IMG/VR virus record: IMGVR_UViG_3300021599_003346
Span: 1-45,898 of that record
Strand: one strand, 5' to 3'
DNA length: 45,898 nucleotides
Origin: a virus
This document shows, piece by piece, positions 1-7,747 of the stretch (position 1 is the first letter of the stretch; each line of letters opens with the position of its first letter). The notes beneath the pieces were generated by a model, which was not told where the DNA came from, did not search any database, and worked only from the letters and a program-made list of their open reading frames with translations. The position numbers and the translations under genes are program-made.

Positions 1-485
1 CACCATTCCTGAATGAAATCAACTTTTTGATTTCCCATCTGGTACGATCCCATCTGCAATCCTACCATGCCAGATTGATTTGCTTCCGCAACATTTACAA
101 ACACATCAATCCAAGATGGATTCAGAATTACTACATCTGAATGCATGAATATTAAATACTTTGATCGAGGGTCTGAAGCTTGTACCCCCAGATTGGCTGC
201 TTCGGACCAATAAAGATTCTTGGGATTTCTAACAACCTTTACTTGTTCTTGTATTTCATCAAGAAATAATTGAGTTTCTGGACCAGAAGCGTTATCAACT
301 ACAATTACTTCATAAGAATTATTCCTTGAATTTACAGCTATCGACTGCAAGCATAAGTTCAAGTAAGACGGTCTGTCTTTGTGGATTATGATGATGCTTA
401 CTGCTTCACCAACACAATCATCAAGATTAAAAACGAGATCAGGTTTATTACCTTCTAATGGATTGTGAACATGTGGTGTTTTCAT
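1..485 (-). CDS. Family 2 (GT-A) glycosyltransferase, C-terminus cut by window edge
   Basis: The minus frame is open from an ATG at 485 to the window edge, so only the first ~161 residues are visible. After a ~30-residue leader it shows the GT2 nucleotide-sugar fold: VSIIIIHKDRPSYLNLCLQSI, EVIVVDNASG, VKVVRNPKNLYWSEAANLG and the metal-binding region YLIFMHSDVVILNPSW. In this family the enzyme transfers a sugar from an NDP-sugar donor; the acceptor cannot be told. The start overlaps the stop of the upstream 70-residue gene (ATGA), so the two are translationally coupled. Other glycosyltransferases (9.5-11.8 kb) and HldE lie in the same window. The family call is strong and the role unknown. Confidence 0.85.
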   Translation of the reverse strand, partial: MKTPHVHNPLEGNKPDLVFNLDDCVGEAVSIIIIHKDRPSYLNLCLQSIAVNSRNNSYEVIVVDNASGPETQLFLDEIQEQVKVVRNPKNLYWSEAANLGVQASDPRSKYLIFMHSDVVILNPSWIDVFVNVAEANQSGMVGLQMGSYQMGNQKVDFIQEW

Positions 486-694
486 GCGTCTTCAACCTCT
501 AGTTCGTGAGGATGTCTCTCACAAGCAAAACTTAGTTCTCCTTCTGGAGTTGTAATTTTTTCAACCCAAGAAGCTTTTTCCTTAGACATAAAACTCTCTA
601 CGACATCCTTTGATTTAGATGCCTTGTCCACTCTGACAAATAAATTACGGCCATCAATTTCCTGTGCGACAGTTAAACAAATAAATACTTTCAT
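482..694 (-). CDS. Small conserved-looking hypothetical protein (70 aa)
   Basis: I do not recognise this protein. The start is taken as the ATG at 694, which overlaps the dUTPase stop as ATGA and has AGGAG seven bases upstream. The frame extends further upstream, but only inside dut. The protein starts MKVFICLTVAQEIDGRN and is rich in charged residues with no membrane segment. It sits between dut and a glycosyltransferase in a run with ATGA overlaps at both ends, so it is probably a real, co-translated gene. Confidence 0.6.
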   Translation of the reverse strand: MKVFICLTVAQEIDGRNLFVRVDKASKSKDVVESFMSKEKASWVEKITTPEGELSFACERHPHELEVEDA

Positions 695-1170
695 AAAGCT
701 CCTGTTGAACCAAAACCACCTAAATTTCTTTTTGTGACACTCAAAATATTGACAACAGACCAATCAACTTCGTTGTTTTTTTCGAGTAAAAACTGAGCTA
801 TTCTCTCTTTTGGCTGTATTGTTATTTCGTTCGATGAAATATTCATCAAAATCACCTTAATTTCATCTCTGTAATCTGAATCAATTATTCCGGGAGCATT
901 TGGGATAATCAGTCCTTTTTTACCCATAGAACTTCTGATGCAAATCTTCCCGTGATACCCATGTGGAATTTCAACCTTGATTCCAGTACCTACCAGCATA
1001 GGAATAAAAGATTTCAGAACTAAAGGTTCTGTTATTGATGCCCTCAAATCGTACCCAGCTGCCCCATCAGTTTGTCTCTGAGGAAAATAGTCACAATTAT
1101 CAACAACAATGTTGACAACAACTTTTTTTTCTTTCTTCTGTTTCAGCTTCTCAAGAATTCGCTTGATCAT
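691..1170 (-). CDS. dut: dUTPase (dUTP pyrophosphatase, trimeric type)
   Basis: Hydrolyses dUTP to dUMP and pyrophosphate, which keeps uracil out of phage DNA and supplies dUMP for thymidylate synthesis (ThyX is encoded at 34.7 kb). All five motifs of the trimeric family are present: I AAGYDLRA (37-44), II RSSMGKKG (79-86), III with the catalytic Asp in GIIDSDYRDEI (94-104), IV ERIAQFLLE (122-130) and V RNLGGFGSTG (148-157). Motif V contains the Phe that stacks on uracil. A ~16-residue basic N-terminal extension (MIKRILEKLKQKKEKK) precedes the core; the total of 159 residues is normal for the family. GGAG lies eight bases before the ATG. The 5' end overlaps the preceding gene by 20 bases. Confidence 0.96.
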   Translation of the reverse strand: MIKRILEKLKQKKEKKVVVNIVVDNCDYFPQRQTDGAAGYDLRASITEPLVLKSFIPMLVGTGIKVEIPHGYHGKICIRSSMGKKGLIIPNAPGIIDSDYRDEIKVILMNISSNEITIQPKERIAQFLLEKNNEVDWSVVNILSVTKRNLGGFGSTGAL

Positions 1171-1561
1171 CTTGTTTCTCCGAAAGAACGCCTTGTTCCA
1201 TCTGCTCTTGTAATTCTAAGATATCCTGTTTTGCAATGACAGGGGTAGGATCAGTTTTATTTTCTTTGAGTAGAAACTCCTTGTTTTTTCTCTCGCTATT
1301 GATTTTGATACAATCATTCAAAATGCTTTCAAAACGAGAAAAAAAATTCTTCAGGGCTGAATGAGGATATTTTTTAGCTCTTTGCAACATCATATTTTTG
1401 ATTGTTACATCTTCAATTTTTGCTTCAATATAATTGATTATTTGACTCAAATAAATTGGTGTCAAATCCGTTGTCTCTCTAAGCCTTTTTTCTCTGTCAG
1501 ACAGTCTATTTTTGACTGAATCAGAGTTTGATATCTTGAAATTCGTATTTTCTGCCGTCAT
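1151..1561 (-). CDS. Hypothetical protein, helical and charged (136 aa)
   Basis: No family recognised. The sequence is lysine- and glutamate-rich and probably helical, with coiled-coil-like stretches (KNRLSDREKRLRETTDL and DILELQEQMEQGVL). No membrane segment or cysteine cluster is visible. It overlaps the next upstream gene by 41 bases and the downstream dut by 20 bases, which suggests one polycistronic message. It could be a structural or regulatory accessory protein. Confidence 0.6.
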   Translation of the reverse strand: MTAENTNFKISNSDSVKNRLSDREKRLRETTDLTPIYLSQIINYIEAKIEDVTIKNMMLQRAKKYPHSALKNFFSRFESILNDCIKINSERKNKEFLLKENKTDPTPVIAKQDILELQEQMEQGVLSEKQDDQANS

Positions 1562-1802
1562 AGTCTTCCTTCATTTTATCGAACTGTTGTTGTATATCTT
1601 GTGTCTCCGCATATTCAACTGGGCCGACAACTTGAATTGGTGCGTAGATATCCTTGTTTATTTGTTCCAATACTTGTTTTTTTTCATCATCAGTCATTTC
1701 TGAAGCAGTTATTATGTCATTTGATTCTTGATCATAAAAACATATTATCTTTTTTCCATCTATATCAACAAGAAAAGACAATAAACTTTTTACTGTTATC
1801 AT
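1521..1802 (-). CDS. Hypothetical protein (93 aa)
   Basis: No family recognised. A beta-rich start (MITVKSLLSFLVDIDGKKIICFYDQ) is followed by an acidic helical half (MTDDEKKQVLEQINKDIYAP). It is the first gene of the minus-strand dut run and is divergent from the plus-strand gene at 1818. The 15-base intergenic space holds a T4-late-like box on the plus strand. Confidence 0.55.
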   Translation of the reverse strand: MITVKSLLSFLVDIDGKKIICFYDQESNDIITASEMTDDEKKQVLEQINKDIYAPIQVVGPVEYAETQDIQQQFDKMKEDYDGRKYEFQDIKL

Positions 1803-1809
1803 ATAAATA
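1802..1809 (+). promoter_or_regulatory. T4-late-type promoter box TATAAATA
   Basis: The sequence TATAAATA is an exact match to the T4 late -10 consensus, 8 bases before the ATG at 1818. Late T4 transcripts start about 6-7 bases past this box, so the message would begin almost at the start codon, and no Shine-Dalgarno sequence is visible. Related TAAATA boxes precede several other starts here. The match is direct; promoter function is inferred. Confidence 0.5.
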
Positions 1810-1817
1810 AGATAGTA

Positions 1818-2273
1818 ATGAGATTTTCAGGGTTCAAAAAATTCATCGAATCTATCGGTGGAGGCAGTTTTCTTCCAACGACTTGGACTGGCACAGAAGC
1901 CGATCCAAGTTCTTCCCTTGCTGGGCATCCTACATTTCTACCGGGGACAGATGTTGCAATCAGTTATTCTCCCATGGAAATTCCCAACACTCAAGTAGAC
2001 GGCGTAGTCAAACATTTCAGCTACCGCACTAATCCAATTACTATTGAATTGGAAAACGGAACTAAACTAGCGATGGATGTAAAACAATATAATAATATTG
2101 TAGGGGATTTGCCAATTGTTCCAAAGCTTACATCACTTGTAATTCATTTTCAAAGAAGACCAGATGACAACAAGTCTGAAGTATCACAGATTGTCAAATG
2201 TATAGCTAAGTTTATTGGACCAGAGTACCTTAAAGCAAGTTACGGAATTAAGAATAAAAATCAGATGCCATGA
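1818..2273 (+). CDS. Hypothetical protein with capsid-targeting-like N-terminus (151 aa)
   Basis: It begins MRFSGFKKFIESIGGG, the recurring M..F..F(I/L)..  peptide of this window, which resembles the capsid-targeting and cleavage region of T4 internal head proteins. The Gly-rich segment just after it fits a protease cleavage site. The remainder (VDGVVKHFSYRTNPITIELENG, then LVIHFQRRPDD) looks beta-rich, but I recognise no family. It is a lone plus-strand gene in a minus-strand region, has its own late-type promoter and converges on dnaJ with a 13-base 3' overlap. A packaged virion protein is a reasonable inference. Confidence 0.65.
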   Translation: MRFSGFKKFIESIGGGSFLPTTWTGTEADPSSSLAGHPTFLPGTDVAISYSPMEIPNTQVDGVVKHFSYRTNPITIELENGTKLAMDVKQYNNIVGDLPIVPKLTSLVIHFQRRPDDNKSEVSQIVKCIAKFIGPEYLKASYGIKNKNQMP

Positions 2274-3214
2274 GCAACTAAGAATTTTCTCACTTCATCT
2301 GGATTACTAAATCCTTGTGGCATGTCTACTATGACATTCGCAATAATGTCGCCTCGTTTGAGGTTGTTTCTGATGTCATACATGCCTTTATTCTTCACTC
2401 GTAGTTTAGTCAAACATTCTGTTTTAGCAGGCATTTCAATTTCAACGACATCATTTTCTGCTGTTGGTATTTCTATCTTTCCACCAAATAACATGGTACT
2501 AAATTTGGCCCTTACATTACAAAGAAGATTTAATCCATCAATTTTAAAAGTTTCGTCAGGTTCGAAAACACATTGCACATAAAGATTGCCAATTCTACCG
2601 TTATTTCCTATATTTCCTTGCCCATTTAGGCACAGAGTCATATTATTCTGTATTCCTTTAGGAACCATAAAACCAATTGTTTGTTCGTCCGAATTGGTTT
2701 TTTTGGAACCAAAACATTTTTCACATTTATTTAAAGCAATCTTCCCGTGACCCAAGCACCGACCACAAAGGGTTTGAAACTGGAAGATAGAGTTCAAAGC
2801 ATTAACGACATGTCCTGAGCCATGACAAGCATCACAAGGCCTAAAGGATGTTGCTCCGAACCCCCTGCAAGTACCGCATGGTAATTTCTTGCTAATGCGT
2901 AAACTTTTTTCACCGCCATGGATACTGTCTTGTATTGTTATCTTGTAAATAATTTTTATATCTAAATTTTCTTGATCAAATATATCAAAAACTAAATTGT
3001 TATTTCCACCTTGTAAACTGAAATCGTATTGTTGTCTTTTTTCTTTGTTTTTCAAAGTATCATAAGCATTTTGTATTTCAACAAACTTAGAATGCACTTC
3101 AGTATTACCCGGATTTCTATCAGGGTGATACTGAAGTGCTTTTTTGCGATAAGCTTTTTCTATTTCATCTTGAGAAGCAGCATGGCTAACTTCCAAGATT
3201 TCATAAAAGTTCAC
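2261..3214 (-). CDS. dnaJ: DnaJ-type co-chaperone (Hsp40)
   Basis: A J-domain protein that would stimulate the host DnaK ATPase and deliver substrates. The J domain (1-68) carries HPD at 30-32 (YHPDRNPG). The zinc domain (113-170) has four CxxCxGxG-like repeats: CGTCRGFG, CDACHGSG, CGRCLGHG and CEKCFGSK. The C-terminal substrate-binding domain follows (FMVPKGIQNNMTLCLNGQGN, FGGKIEIPTAEND, RGDIIANVIVDMP). The usual Gly/Phe-rich linker is almost absent; only LQGGNNN separates the J domain from substrate domain I. At 317 residues it is shorter than cellular DnaJ (~375). It starts two bases after the GroES-like stop, so the two are probably co-expressed. Confidence 0.93.
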   Translation of the reverse strand: MNFYEILEVSHAASQDEIEKAYRKKALQYHPDRNPGNTEVHSKFVEIQNAYDTLKNKEKRQQYDFSLQGGNNNLVFDIFDQENLDIKIIYKITIQDSIHGGEKSLRISKKLPCGTCRGFGATSFRPCDACHGSGHVVNALNSIFQFQTLCGRCLGHGKIALNKCEKCFGSKKTNSDEQTIGFMVPKGIQNNMTLCLNGQGNIGNNGRIGNLYVQCVFEPDETFKIDGLNLLCNVRAKFSTMLFGGKIEIPTAENDVVEIEMPAKTECLTKLRVKNKGMYDIRNNLKRGDIIANVIVDMPQGFSNPDEVRKFLVAHGI

Positions 3215-3216
3215 GA

Positions 3217-3555
3217 TTAGACTAAAACACCTTTAATGCAATGTGGCTCCATCAAAACACGATCTCTCTCTGAATCATCAAAATTTGGCACAGGCACACC
3301 ACTACCAGAAAGAATAACACGATCACCAATCTTGAATCCCCAGTTTTCTGGATTCAAGTTTGGCCCCAAATCCTTTACAAACGCTTGGTATTCATTTGTA
3401 GGCTTGTTGTTGTTCAAATGCAGCTTGGTGTTCATAATCTCTTGTGCTGTAAGCAGTTCAAGAAGTACTTGAGAGCCAACAGGCTTGCAGCCCTTAACTT
3501 CCTTAACTTCGAAATTAGCACAAGCCTTAGTCTCACAATTTTTCTTACACGCCAT
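3217..3555 (-). CDS. GroES-like co-chaperonin
   Basis: A predicted co-chaperonin that caps GroEL, analogous to T4 gp31, usually used by phages to fold capsid protein. The GroES fold is visible as GSQVLLELLTAQEIMNTKLHL (start of the barrel and mobile loop), NEYQAFVKDLGP, then GFKIGDRVILSGSGVPVP and the C-terminal strand RDRVLMEPHCIKGVLV. It has 112 residues with a Cys-rich, non-conserved N-terminus (MACKKNCETKACANF). A good SD (GGAG) precedes the ATG. It is followed immediately by dnaJ. GroES folding is likely, but sequence divergence leaves some doubt. Confidence 0.82.
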   Translation of the reverse strand: MACKKNCETKACANFEVKEVKGCKPVGSQVLLELLTAQEIMNTKLHLNNNKPTNEYQAFVKDLGPNLNPENWGFKIGDRVILSGSGVPVPNFDDSERDRVLMEPHCIKGVLV

Positions 3556-3564
3556 TCTAAACTC

Positions 3565-3942
3565 CTAATTTGTTGAATCTGTTGTAGTAACTACGGAAAT
3601 TGTGTTCGTAGTTGCCAAACTATAATTATTATAGTTACCAAAGTGCGGTAGTGAATCGCTGAAAGGCAAAGGAACATAATTTGAAACAAAATCCTCTTGG
3701 AAACTAACTGTATTCCAAGTAGTATTGTTATATGTTGTCGGACACAAAGTTGTATCTGTTTTAACCTTATCATCATTAATGATCAAGCTTGCTGTAAAAG
3801 GTTTCTTTTTTTGATTTATGAATTCTGCTATTGCTTGTTCTGCAATTATTTCTGATAAATCATGGTAAGAATTTACAGCCTTCTTATAAACAGAAACTAA
3901 AAGCTCTTTTAAGTCTGCAAGATTAAATTCAACCTTATCCAT
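3565..3942 (-). CDS. Hypothetical protein (125 aa), Thr/Asn-rich C-terminus
   Basis: No family recognised. The N-terminal ~45 residues are helical (LADLKELLVSVYKKAVNSYHDLSEIIAEQAIAEFI). The C-terminal half is rich in Thr, Asn and Tyr and ends in a Thr/Ser tract, which suggests a disordered or structural tail. It lies directly upstream of the GroES-like gene and two bases downstream of the 318-residue gene, in the same operon. Confidence 0.6.
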   Translation of the reverse strand: MDKVEFNLADLKELLVSVYKKAVNSYHDLSEIIAEQAIAEFINQKKKPFTASLIINDDKVKTDTTLCPTTYNNTTWNTVSFQEDFVSNYVPLPFSDSLPHFGNYNNYSLATTNTISVVTTTDSTN

Positions 3943-3944
3943 TT

Positions 3945-4901
3945 TTATTCCTCGATGATGTAGCTGATGAAATACGATCTGGTGTCTATTTCACCAATTA
4001 AAATGGTAAACTCCGCATTTTTCCATGTAAGTTCGGCATAATGGTCGAATATCGGTCCTTGCCAGTCTTTCCCATGTGGAAATGCTTCACATAAGCGTAT
4101 GAATTTATAAGCATCCGTACCAGATAATGATTCCATATATGTGATAGGTTTAACATTTATTGCATCACAATGAACATAATCAGAAAGACATCTTAAAAGT
4201 TTCGATATTGTTACCCTTTGAAAACCATGTCTTTTTAAAGAAATTGATTCTTCTATGCTTTTTATTGTTGAACAAATTTCTTTAGAAATATTTGTACATC
4301 CCATTTTATACATGACATCTTTTTTATTTTGCAAATCATCTTTCAAATTATCAATCAAATTTGAGTTGTGATAATAATTTTCTATATTGAATATATTCGA
4401 AGAACTTGATATTGTTGTATTGTTTTTAATATGTATCGACTGATTTTTCTTATTTGTTCTTGAAAGCCATCTGGTCTTTTCTGGAAGAAAGCGAGTATAC
4501 ACTTTAGTAACTTCTGGATTACCTACAAAATTCAAAAAATCTGGTTGTATTTCATCTATGATAACTTTCGATAGCGATGTTAAATCCTTTTTGAGCGAAA
4601 AAGCTTTTTCTTCACAAAATTGTATGATTGAATTAATTTCATGACACTTTTGAAAAAAAGCAGGTGTAAAAACAGTTTCCAAAAAACCAGATAATCCTTT
4701 ATGGTTTAAATCAATTGCATTAAAAAATTCATGAATCCTAGCAAAAGGATTATTGTAATTTTTAGACACAGGGCTACTTAATAGTGCTAATAAATTTTTC
4801 AAGCAAGATACAGAGCTAAATGTATCTATTTCTTGTTTTGTTTCACACAAGATTGAAGAATACAAAAAATTATTAGCTTGTTTAATTTGTTCTAGATTCA
4901 T
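3945..4901 (-). CDS. Hypothetical protein (318 aa)
   Basis: No family recognised. The protein is largely helical, starts MNLEQIKQANNFLYSSILCET and has a Ser/Asn-rich centre (NNTTISSSSNIFNIENYYHN). It contains no clear nucleotide-binding motif, signal peptide or membrane segment. It overlaps the 3' end of the IF3 gene by 20 bases, so it is co-transcribed with infC. I cannot assign a role. Confidence 0.6.
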   Translation of the reverse strand: MNLEQIKQANNFLYSSILCETKQEIDTFSSVSCLKNLLALLSSPVSKNYNNPFARIHEFFNAIDLNHKGLSGFLETVFTPAFFQKCHEINSIIQFCEEKAFSLKKDLTSLSKVIIDEIQPDFLNFVGNPEVTKVYTRFLPEKTRWLSRTNKKNQSIHIKNNTTISSSSNIFNIENYYHNSNLIDNLKDDLQNKKDVMYKMGCTNISKEICSTIKSIEESISLKRHGFQRVTISKLLRCLSDYVHCDAINVKPITYMESLSGTDAYKFIRLCEAFPHGKDWQGPIFDHYAELTWKNAEFTILIGEIDTRSYFISYIIEE

Positions 4902-5427
4902 TTTTTTGTCCCACAGGACTTATCGTGCAGCACAGTTTTTGCCCCGCAAACTTCAAAACACCGTCAACTTGTCCATAATCTTTAGTTACTAAGAACAATT
5001 TTTCAAATGTTTGAAAACCAATATCCTTGTGGTTCATTTCTCTATGAGTAAATTTCATACTCACTAGAACCTTTTTTTCTTCTTGCAGAAACCTTACAGC
5101 CATCTTGGCTTTGGTTTCCAAATCATGATCTGTAATTGATGGTGTCAGACGAATTTCTTTCAGAACGACCATCGTCTTTTTCTGTTTTTTACGAGCTTCT
5201 TTCTCTCGCAACTTATTTTCATATTTAAACTTACTAAAATTTTCAATTATACAAACGGGAGGATTTGCTCCCGGTACCGTTTCTATAAGGTCTAAACCTT
5301 GTGTTTGTGCATATTGCCTAGCTTTATCAACAGTCATGATACCTAGCTGATTATTATCATGACTAACTCTTACTGTATTTGCCCGAATTTGAAAATTTAT
5401 TCTGTATCTTTTATGATCAAAACTCAT
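4882..5427 (-). CDS. infC: Translation initiation factor IF-3
   Basis: IF3 binds the 30S subunit, blocks premature 50S joining and proofreads the start codon. Both domains are visible: the N-domain (YRINFQIRANTVRVSHDNNQ, then GLDLIETVPGANPPVCIIENFSKFKYE), a basic helical linker (KLREKEARKKQKKTMVV), and the C-domain (KEIRLTPSITDHDLETKAK, then VSMKFTHREMNHKDIGFQ). It has 181 residues, as in bacteria. The ATG is preceded by GAGGAG and, between the SD and the start, a TAAATA box. With bS21 and peptide deformylase in this window it suggests phage steering of host translation. IF3 has been reported in huge phages. The family call is firm. Confidence 0.95.
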   Translation of the reverse strand: MSFDHKRYRINFQIRANTVRVSHDNNQLGIMTVDKARQYAQTQGLDLIETVPGANPPVCIIENFSKFKYENKLREKEARKKQKKTMVVLKEIRLTPSITDHDLETKAKMAVRFLQEEKKVLVSMKFTHREMNHKDIGFQTFEKLFLVTKDYGQVDGVLKFAGQKLCCTISPVGQKNESRTN

Positions 5428-5444
5428 CAGATTTATTTAGCTCC

Positions 5445-6164
5445 TCATTCTGCTGTGGGTGAATCTAAAACCTCAATCAAAAAACCTTCTCTGTCATTTG
5501 GAAATCTTCTTGCCCAACAAACATTGTCACCCAAATAGCAATGATAGTTCGGAACATTTGATGCTATAGGTGCTGGTGCAGTTGCACATATTTCCAACAA
5601 CTTAAATTCTAGGAAGTATTTTCCTGAAAGACAAGTGTCATCAGGCATCCATTCATATATAAGAGTACTTCTTATTAATTGATTTTCTAATGTTGTTCCA
5701 TCTAGTTGCTCAATATCTTGAAATTCCATTTCTCCGATAGCAGAATTATTCAAAAATCTTAAAAGTCGTATGCCTGTTCCTTTCTTCCAACTGTATATTT
5801 CTGTATTCATTTGACCACGAAATACATTTACAGTTTTATTTTCTTCGTCTATTGATTCTACAAGCATTCTTTCAAATGCACGACCATTACCAACTTGGAT
5901 AATAGTATCCATATTAATTTGCTCAAATCCAATATTATCTGCAAATTGAATAGTCGATGTTAGTGTCGTTATATTAGACTTCAATTTAGCGTTAACCCAC
6001 ATACTTGCTTCAACAACGAGGTTGGTCAAGTTTATTGGCTGCTCACAGTCTGTCACATCTACTTTGAAAACTGGTCTGGTATCATGCCTTTTTATCGTAA
6101 AATCAGCACAATCTACCGGAACACCATGACAGTCGTACTGAATTTGATTGCTATAGTTTATCAT
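5445..6164 (-). CDS. Putative virion/baseplate protein (BppU-like N-terminus), 239 aa
   Basis: The region ADFTIKRHDTRPVFKVDVTD followed by INLTNLVVEASMWVNAK resembles the beta-rich N-terminal domain of phage BppU-type baseplate proteins ('...GDT.p.l...L.d..g.pvdLtga.V...'). The rest is beta-rich with no catalytic motif. Cys residues are scattered and pairing is unknown. A CATAAATA box ends only five bases before the ATG, which implies late expression, in keeping with a structural protein. The assignment is by pattern memory only and is tentative. Confidence 0.45.
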   Translation of the reverse strand: MINYSNQIQYDCHGVPVDCADFTIKRHDTRPVFKVDVTDCEQPINLTNLVVEASMWVNAKLKSNITTLTSTIQFADNIGFEQINMDTIIQVGNGRAFERMLVESIDEENKTVNVFRGQMNTEIYSWKKGTGIRLLRFLNNSAIGEMEFQDIEQLDGTTLENQLIRSTLIYEWMPDDTCLSGKYFLEFKLLEICATAPAPIASNVPNYHCYLGDNVCWARRFPNDREGFLIEVLDSPTAE

Positions 6165-6170
6165 ACTATT

Positions 6171-6178
6171 ATTTATGC
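6171..6178 (-). promoter_or_regulatory. Late-type promoter box CATAAATA
   Basis: On the minus strand, CATAAATA followed by ATAGT leads straight into the ATG at 6164. It matches seven of the eight bases of the T4 late box. There is no room for a Shine-Dalgarno sequence, so a leaderless transcript is implied. Promoter function is inferred. Confidence 0.45.
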
Positions 6179-6223
6179 TGTCTAAGGAATTTTGTACTTT
6201 GAACTGTATTTGTATGTTTTACA

Positions 6224-6607
6224 TCAATTACTAGATTTCATATAAACTTGAAAAACTTCTAATTGACAATCATAATTGATCTTTTTCAATTCATCAATTC
6301 TAGCTCTTTCGTTTTTAGTCAAAGATTTGGTTATGTGTTCAAATGGTACTGGAAGAAGCCGTTCCAGTTGATTGGACTCATTCATTTCCAAGCTGACTAT
6401 AAAATTATAAGTTTTTATTTTTTCAATTTGATTGGCATGAAAAACGAACGAGTTATTTGTGTGGTCTATGAGTGCAGGGTTCAAAGGAATAAAGTTATTA
6501 GTAGGAATATTTAAGCGACGATTGCTAAAAAACTCTGCGTATTTAAACACAAAGTATACTTCAGTAACGCCTTTTATTTTTTTTAAATTGAAATACTTTT
6601 TGTACAT
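6224..6607 (-). CDS. Hypothetical protein (127 aa)
   Basis: No family recognised. It starts MYKKYFNLKKIKGVTEVYFVFKYAEFFSNRRLN and appears mixed alpha/beta and basic at the N-terminus. It lies between the possible baseplate protein and a capsid-targeting-like protein on the same strand. No membrane segment or cofactor motif is visible. Confidence 0.5.
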   Translation of the reverse strand: MYKKYFNLKKIKGVTEVYFVFKYAEFFSNRRLNIPTNNFIPLNPALIDHTNNSFVFHANQIEKIKTYNFIVSLEMNESNQLERLLPVPFEHITKSLTKNERARIDELKKINYDCQLEVFQVYMKSSN

Positions 6608-6642
6608 TACAAAAACTCATCCGGTAACAAATTATACCAGAA

Positions 6643-6855
6643 TTATTTTTTCTTTTTGTTTTTTTTCTTCTTTTTCTTGGGAACAAGAATCTTGGGAAAT
6701 TCCTTATTCATCTTTTCCCATGCAAAAGGAGGTGAAGAGGAATGTGATGTAAAGCCAGCACTAGGTGGATATGCCCCATATCGAGCCCACGCTTCTCTAG
6801 CCCTTGTAGTAGCTGATGATTCTCTTGTTTTTAACCACTCTGCAAATTTCTTCAT
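6643..6855 (-). CDS. Small protein with capsid-targeting-like N-terminus and poly-Lys tail (70 aa)
   Basis: It starts MKKFAEWLKTRESSATTRA, a clear member of the recurring M..F..WL...E peptide family. The middle is Ser/Pro/aromatic-rich and the last ~15 residues are nearly all lysine (VPKKKKKKNKKKK). A basic tail after a capsid-targeting peptide would suit a DNA-associated internal head protein. The lysine tract is encoded by A-rich codons, so its length may be sensitive to slippage or sequencing error. Confidence 0.6.
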   Translation of the reverse strand: MKKFAEWLKTRESSATTRAREAWARYGAYPPSAGFTSHSSSPPFAWEKMNKEFPKILVPKKKKKKNKKKK

Positions 6856-6868
6856 GCAATATATATGT

Positions 6869-7189
6869 TCAATAAAATCTTTTTGGCATTCTAACTTTTT
6901 TAGTGGTTATTTTTGTCAACAAATCAAGGTCCATATTTTTTTTTGCTTCTGCGAACATGTCCATCAAAAAATAAAACTTATTCGATAATTTACTTAAATT
7001 TGGTATAGTTGTATAATACCCTGTATGTTCTACAAAATGTTTGGCCGTTCTAGTAGTATAAAAATACTTTAAAAAAACTGATTGAAGCTTAGTTTTAAAA
7101 TATCTCTTGATCCAAACATGTTCTTTAGGTAAATCAAATTTATGATAACCTTGATTTATAAAATACAAATTTCTTTCGAAATAATTCAT
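6869..7189 (-). CDS. Hypothetical basic protein (106 aa)
   Basis: No family recognised. It is aromatic- and lysine-rich (MNYFERNLYFINQGYHKFDL, IKRYFKTKLQSVFLKYFYTT) and is predicted helical and soluble. Its ATG overlaps the stop of the upstream 67-residue gene as ATGA, so the pair is co-translated. Confidence 0.55.
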   Translation of the reverse strand: MNYFERNLYFINQGYHKFDLPKEHVWIKRYFKTKLQSVFLKYFYTTRTAKHFVEHTGYYTTIPNLSKLSNKFYFLMDMFAEAKKNMDLDLLTKITTKKVRMPKRFY

Positions 7190-7389
7190 CTTTCTATATT
7201 GATTTTATAGCCTGCTTTAGCTAAAGTCCTCATTACTTTTTGCTCTTCTCCAGCAGCAAGTAATTGACGGCCATATTTATCCTCATACTTAATTTTATAA
7301 ATCTCCGCTTCTGGCAAGGTGATAGAATTGTCTTTTTGGGACAATCCCATATTATCAACAGCAAGCAAACTCTTTTCAAAAACTTTCAT
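7186..7389 (-). CDS. Hypothetical small protein (67 aa)
   Basis: No family recognised. A strong AGGAG lies eight bases before the ATG. The sequence MKVFEKSLLAVDNMGLSQKD, ending EQKVMRTLAKAGYKINIER, looks like a compact alpha/beta fold. It is coupled to the downstream 106-residue gene by an ATGA overlap. Confidence 0.55.
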   Translation of the reverse strand: MKVFEKSLLAVDNMGLSQKDNSITLPEAEIYKIKYEDKYGRQLLAAGEEQKVMRTLAKAGYKINIER

Positions 7390-7399
7390 CTAGAAACTC

Positions 7400-7729
7400 C
7401 TATCTGAGGTCATCCATTAAAGAATTTCTCAATTCTTCAATTTGTATCCTTAGCAATTCAATGTCTTCTGACTGTTTATTTTGAACTTCCAAAAGCTTCA
7501 TGTTAGCTTGCTTGTAAAAATTCAAATCATCCAAAAGATTCTTCAAATCGGCTTTCGAGTTAGCAAAAAACTCATGGACCGCAAAGTCATATTCTGGTTC
7601 CCAGTCTCCTCCAGCCCACATCAAGTAGTTTTTAGCACCTATACTGGTGACTGAAAAATCTCCTTGAGGAAGACTGTTGAGTCTTTTTTTTATTGCTTCC
7701 AGATCGGCCTTACACCTTATATTTAACAT
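7400..7729 (-). CDS. Hypothetical coiled-coil protein (109 aa)
   Basis: An N-terminal globular part (MLNIRCKADLEAIKKRLN, SIGAKNYLMWAGGDWEPEYD) is followed by a heptad-like helix from about residue 55 to the end (ADLKNLLDDLNFYKQANMKL, IELLRIQIEELRNSLMDDL). No family recognised. It lies in a run of small minus-strand genes, and an SD (GGAGG) precedes the start. Confidence 0.55.
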   Translation of the reverse strand: MLNIRCKADLEAIKKRLNSLPQGDFSVTSIGAKNYLMWAGGDWEPEYDFAVHEFFANSKADLKNLLDDLNFYKQANMKLLEVQNKQSEDIELLRIQIEELRNSLMDDLR

Positions 7730-7747
7730 GAGGCCTCCTGTAACATT

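Noticed and set aside
6656-6988. Plus-strand Phe-rich frame
   Set aside because: It is the antisense of the lysine-rich tail gene at 6643-6855 and of the next minus gene.
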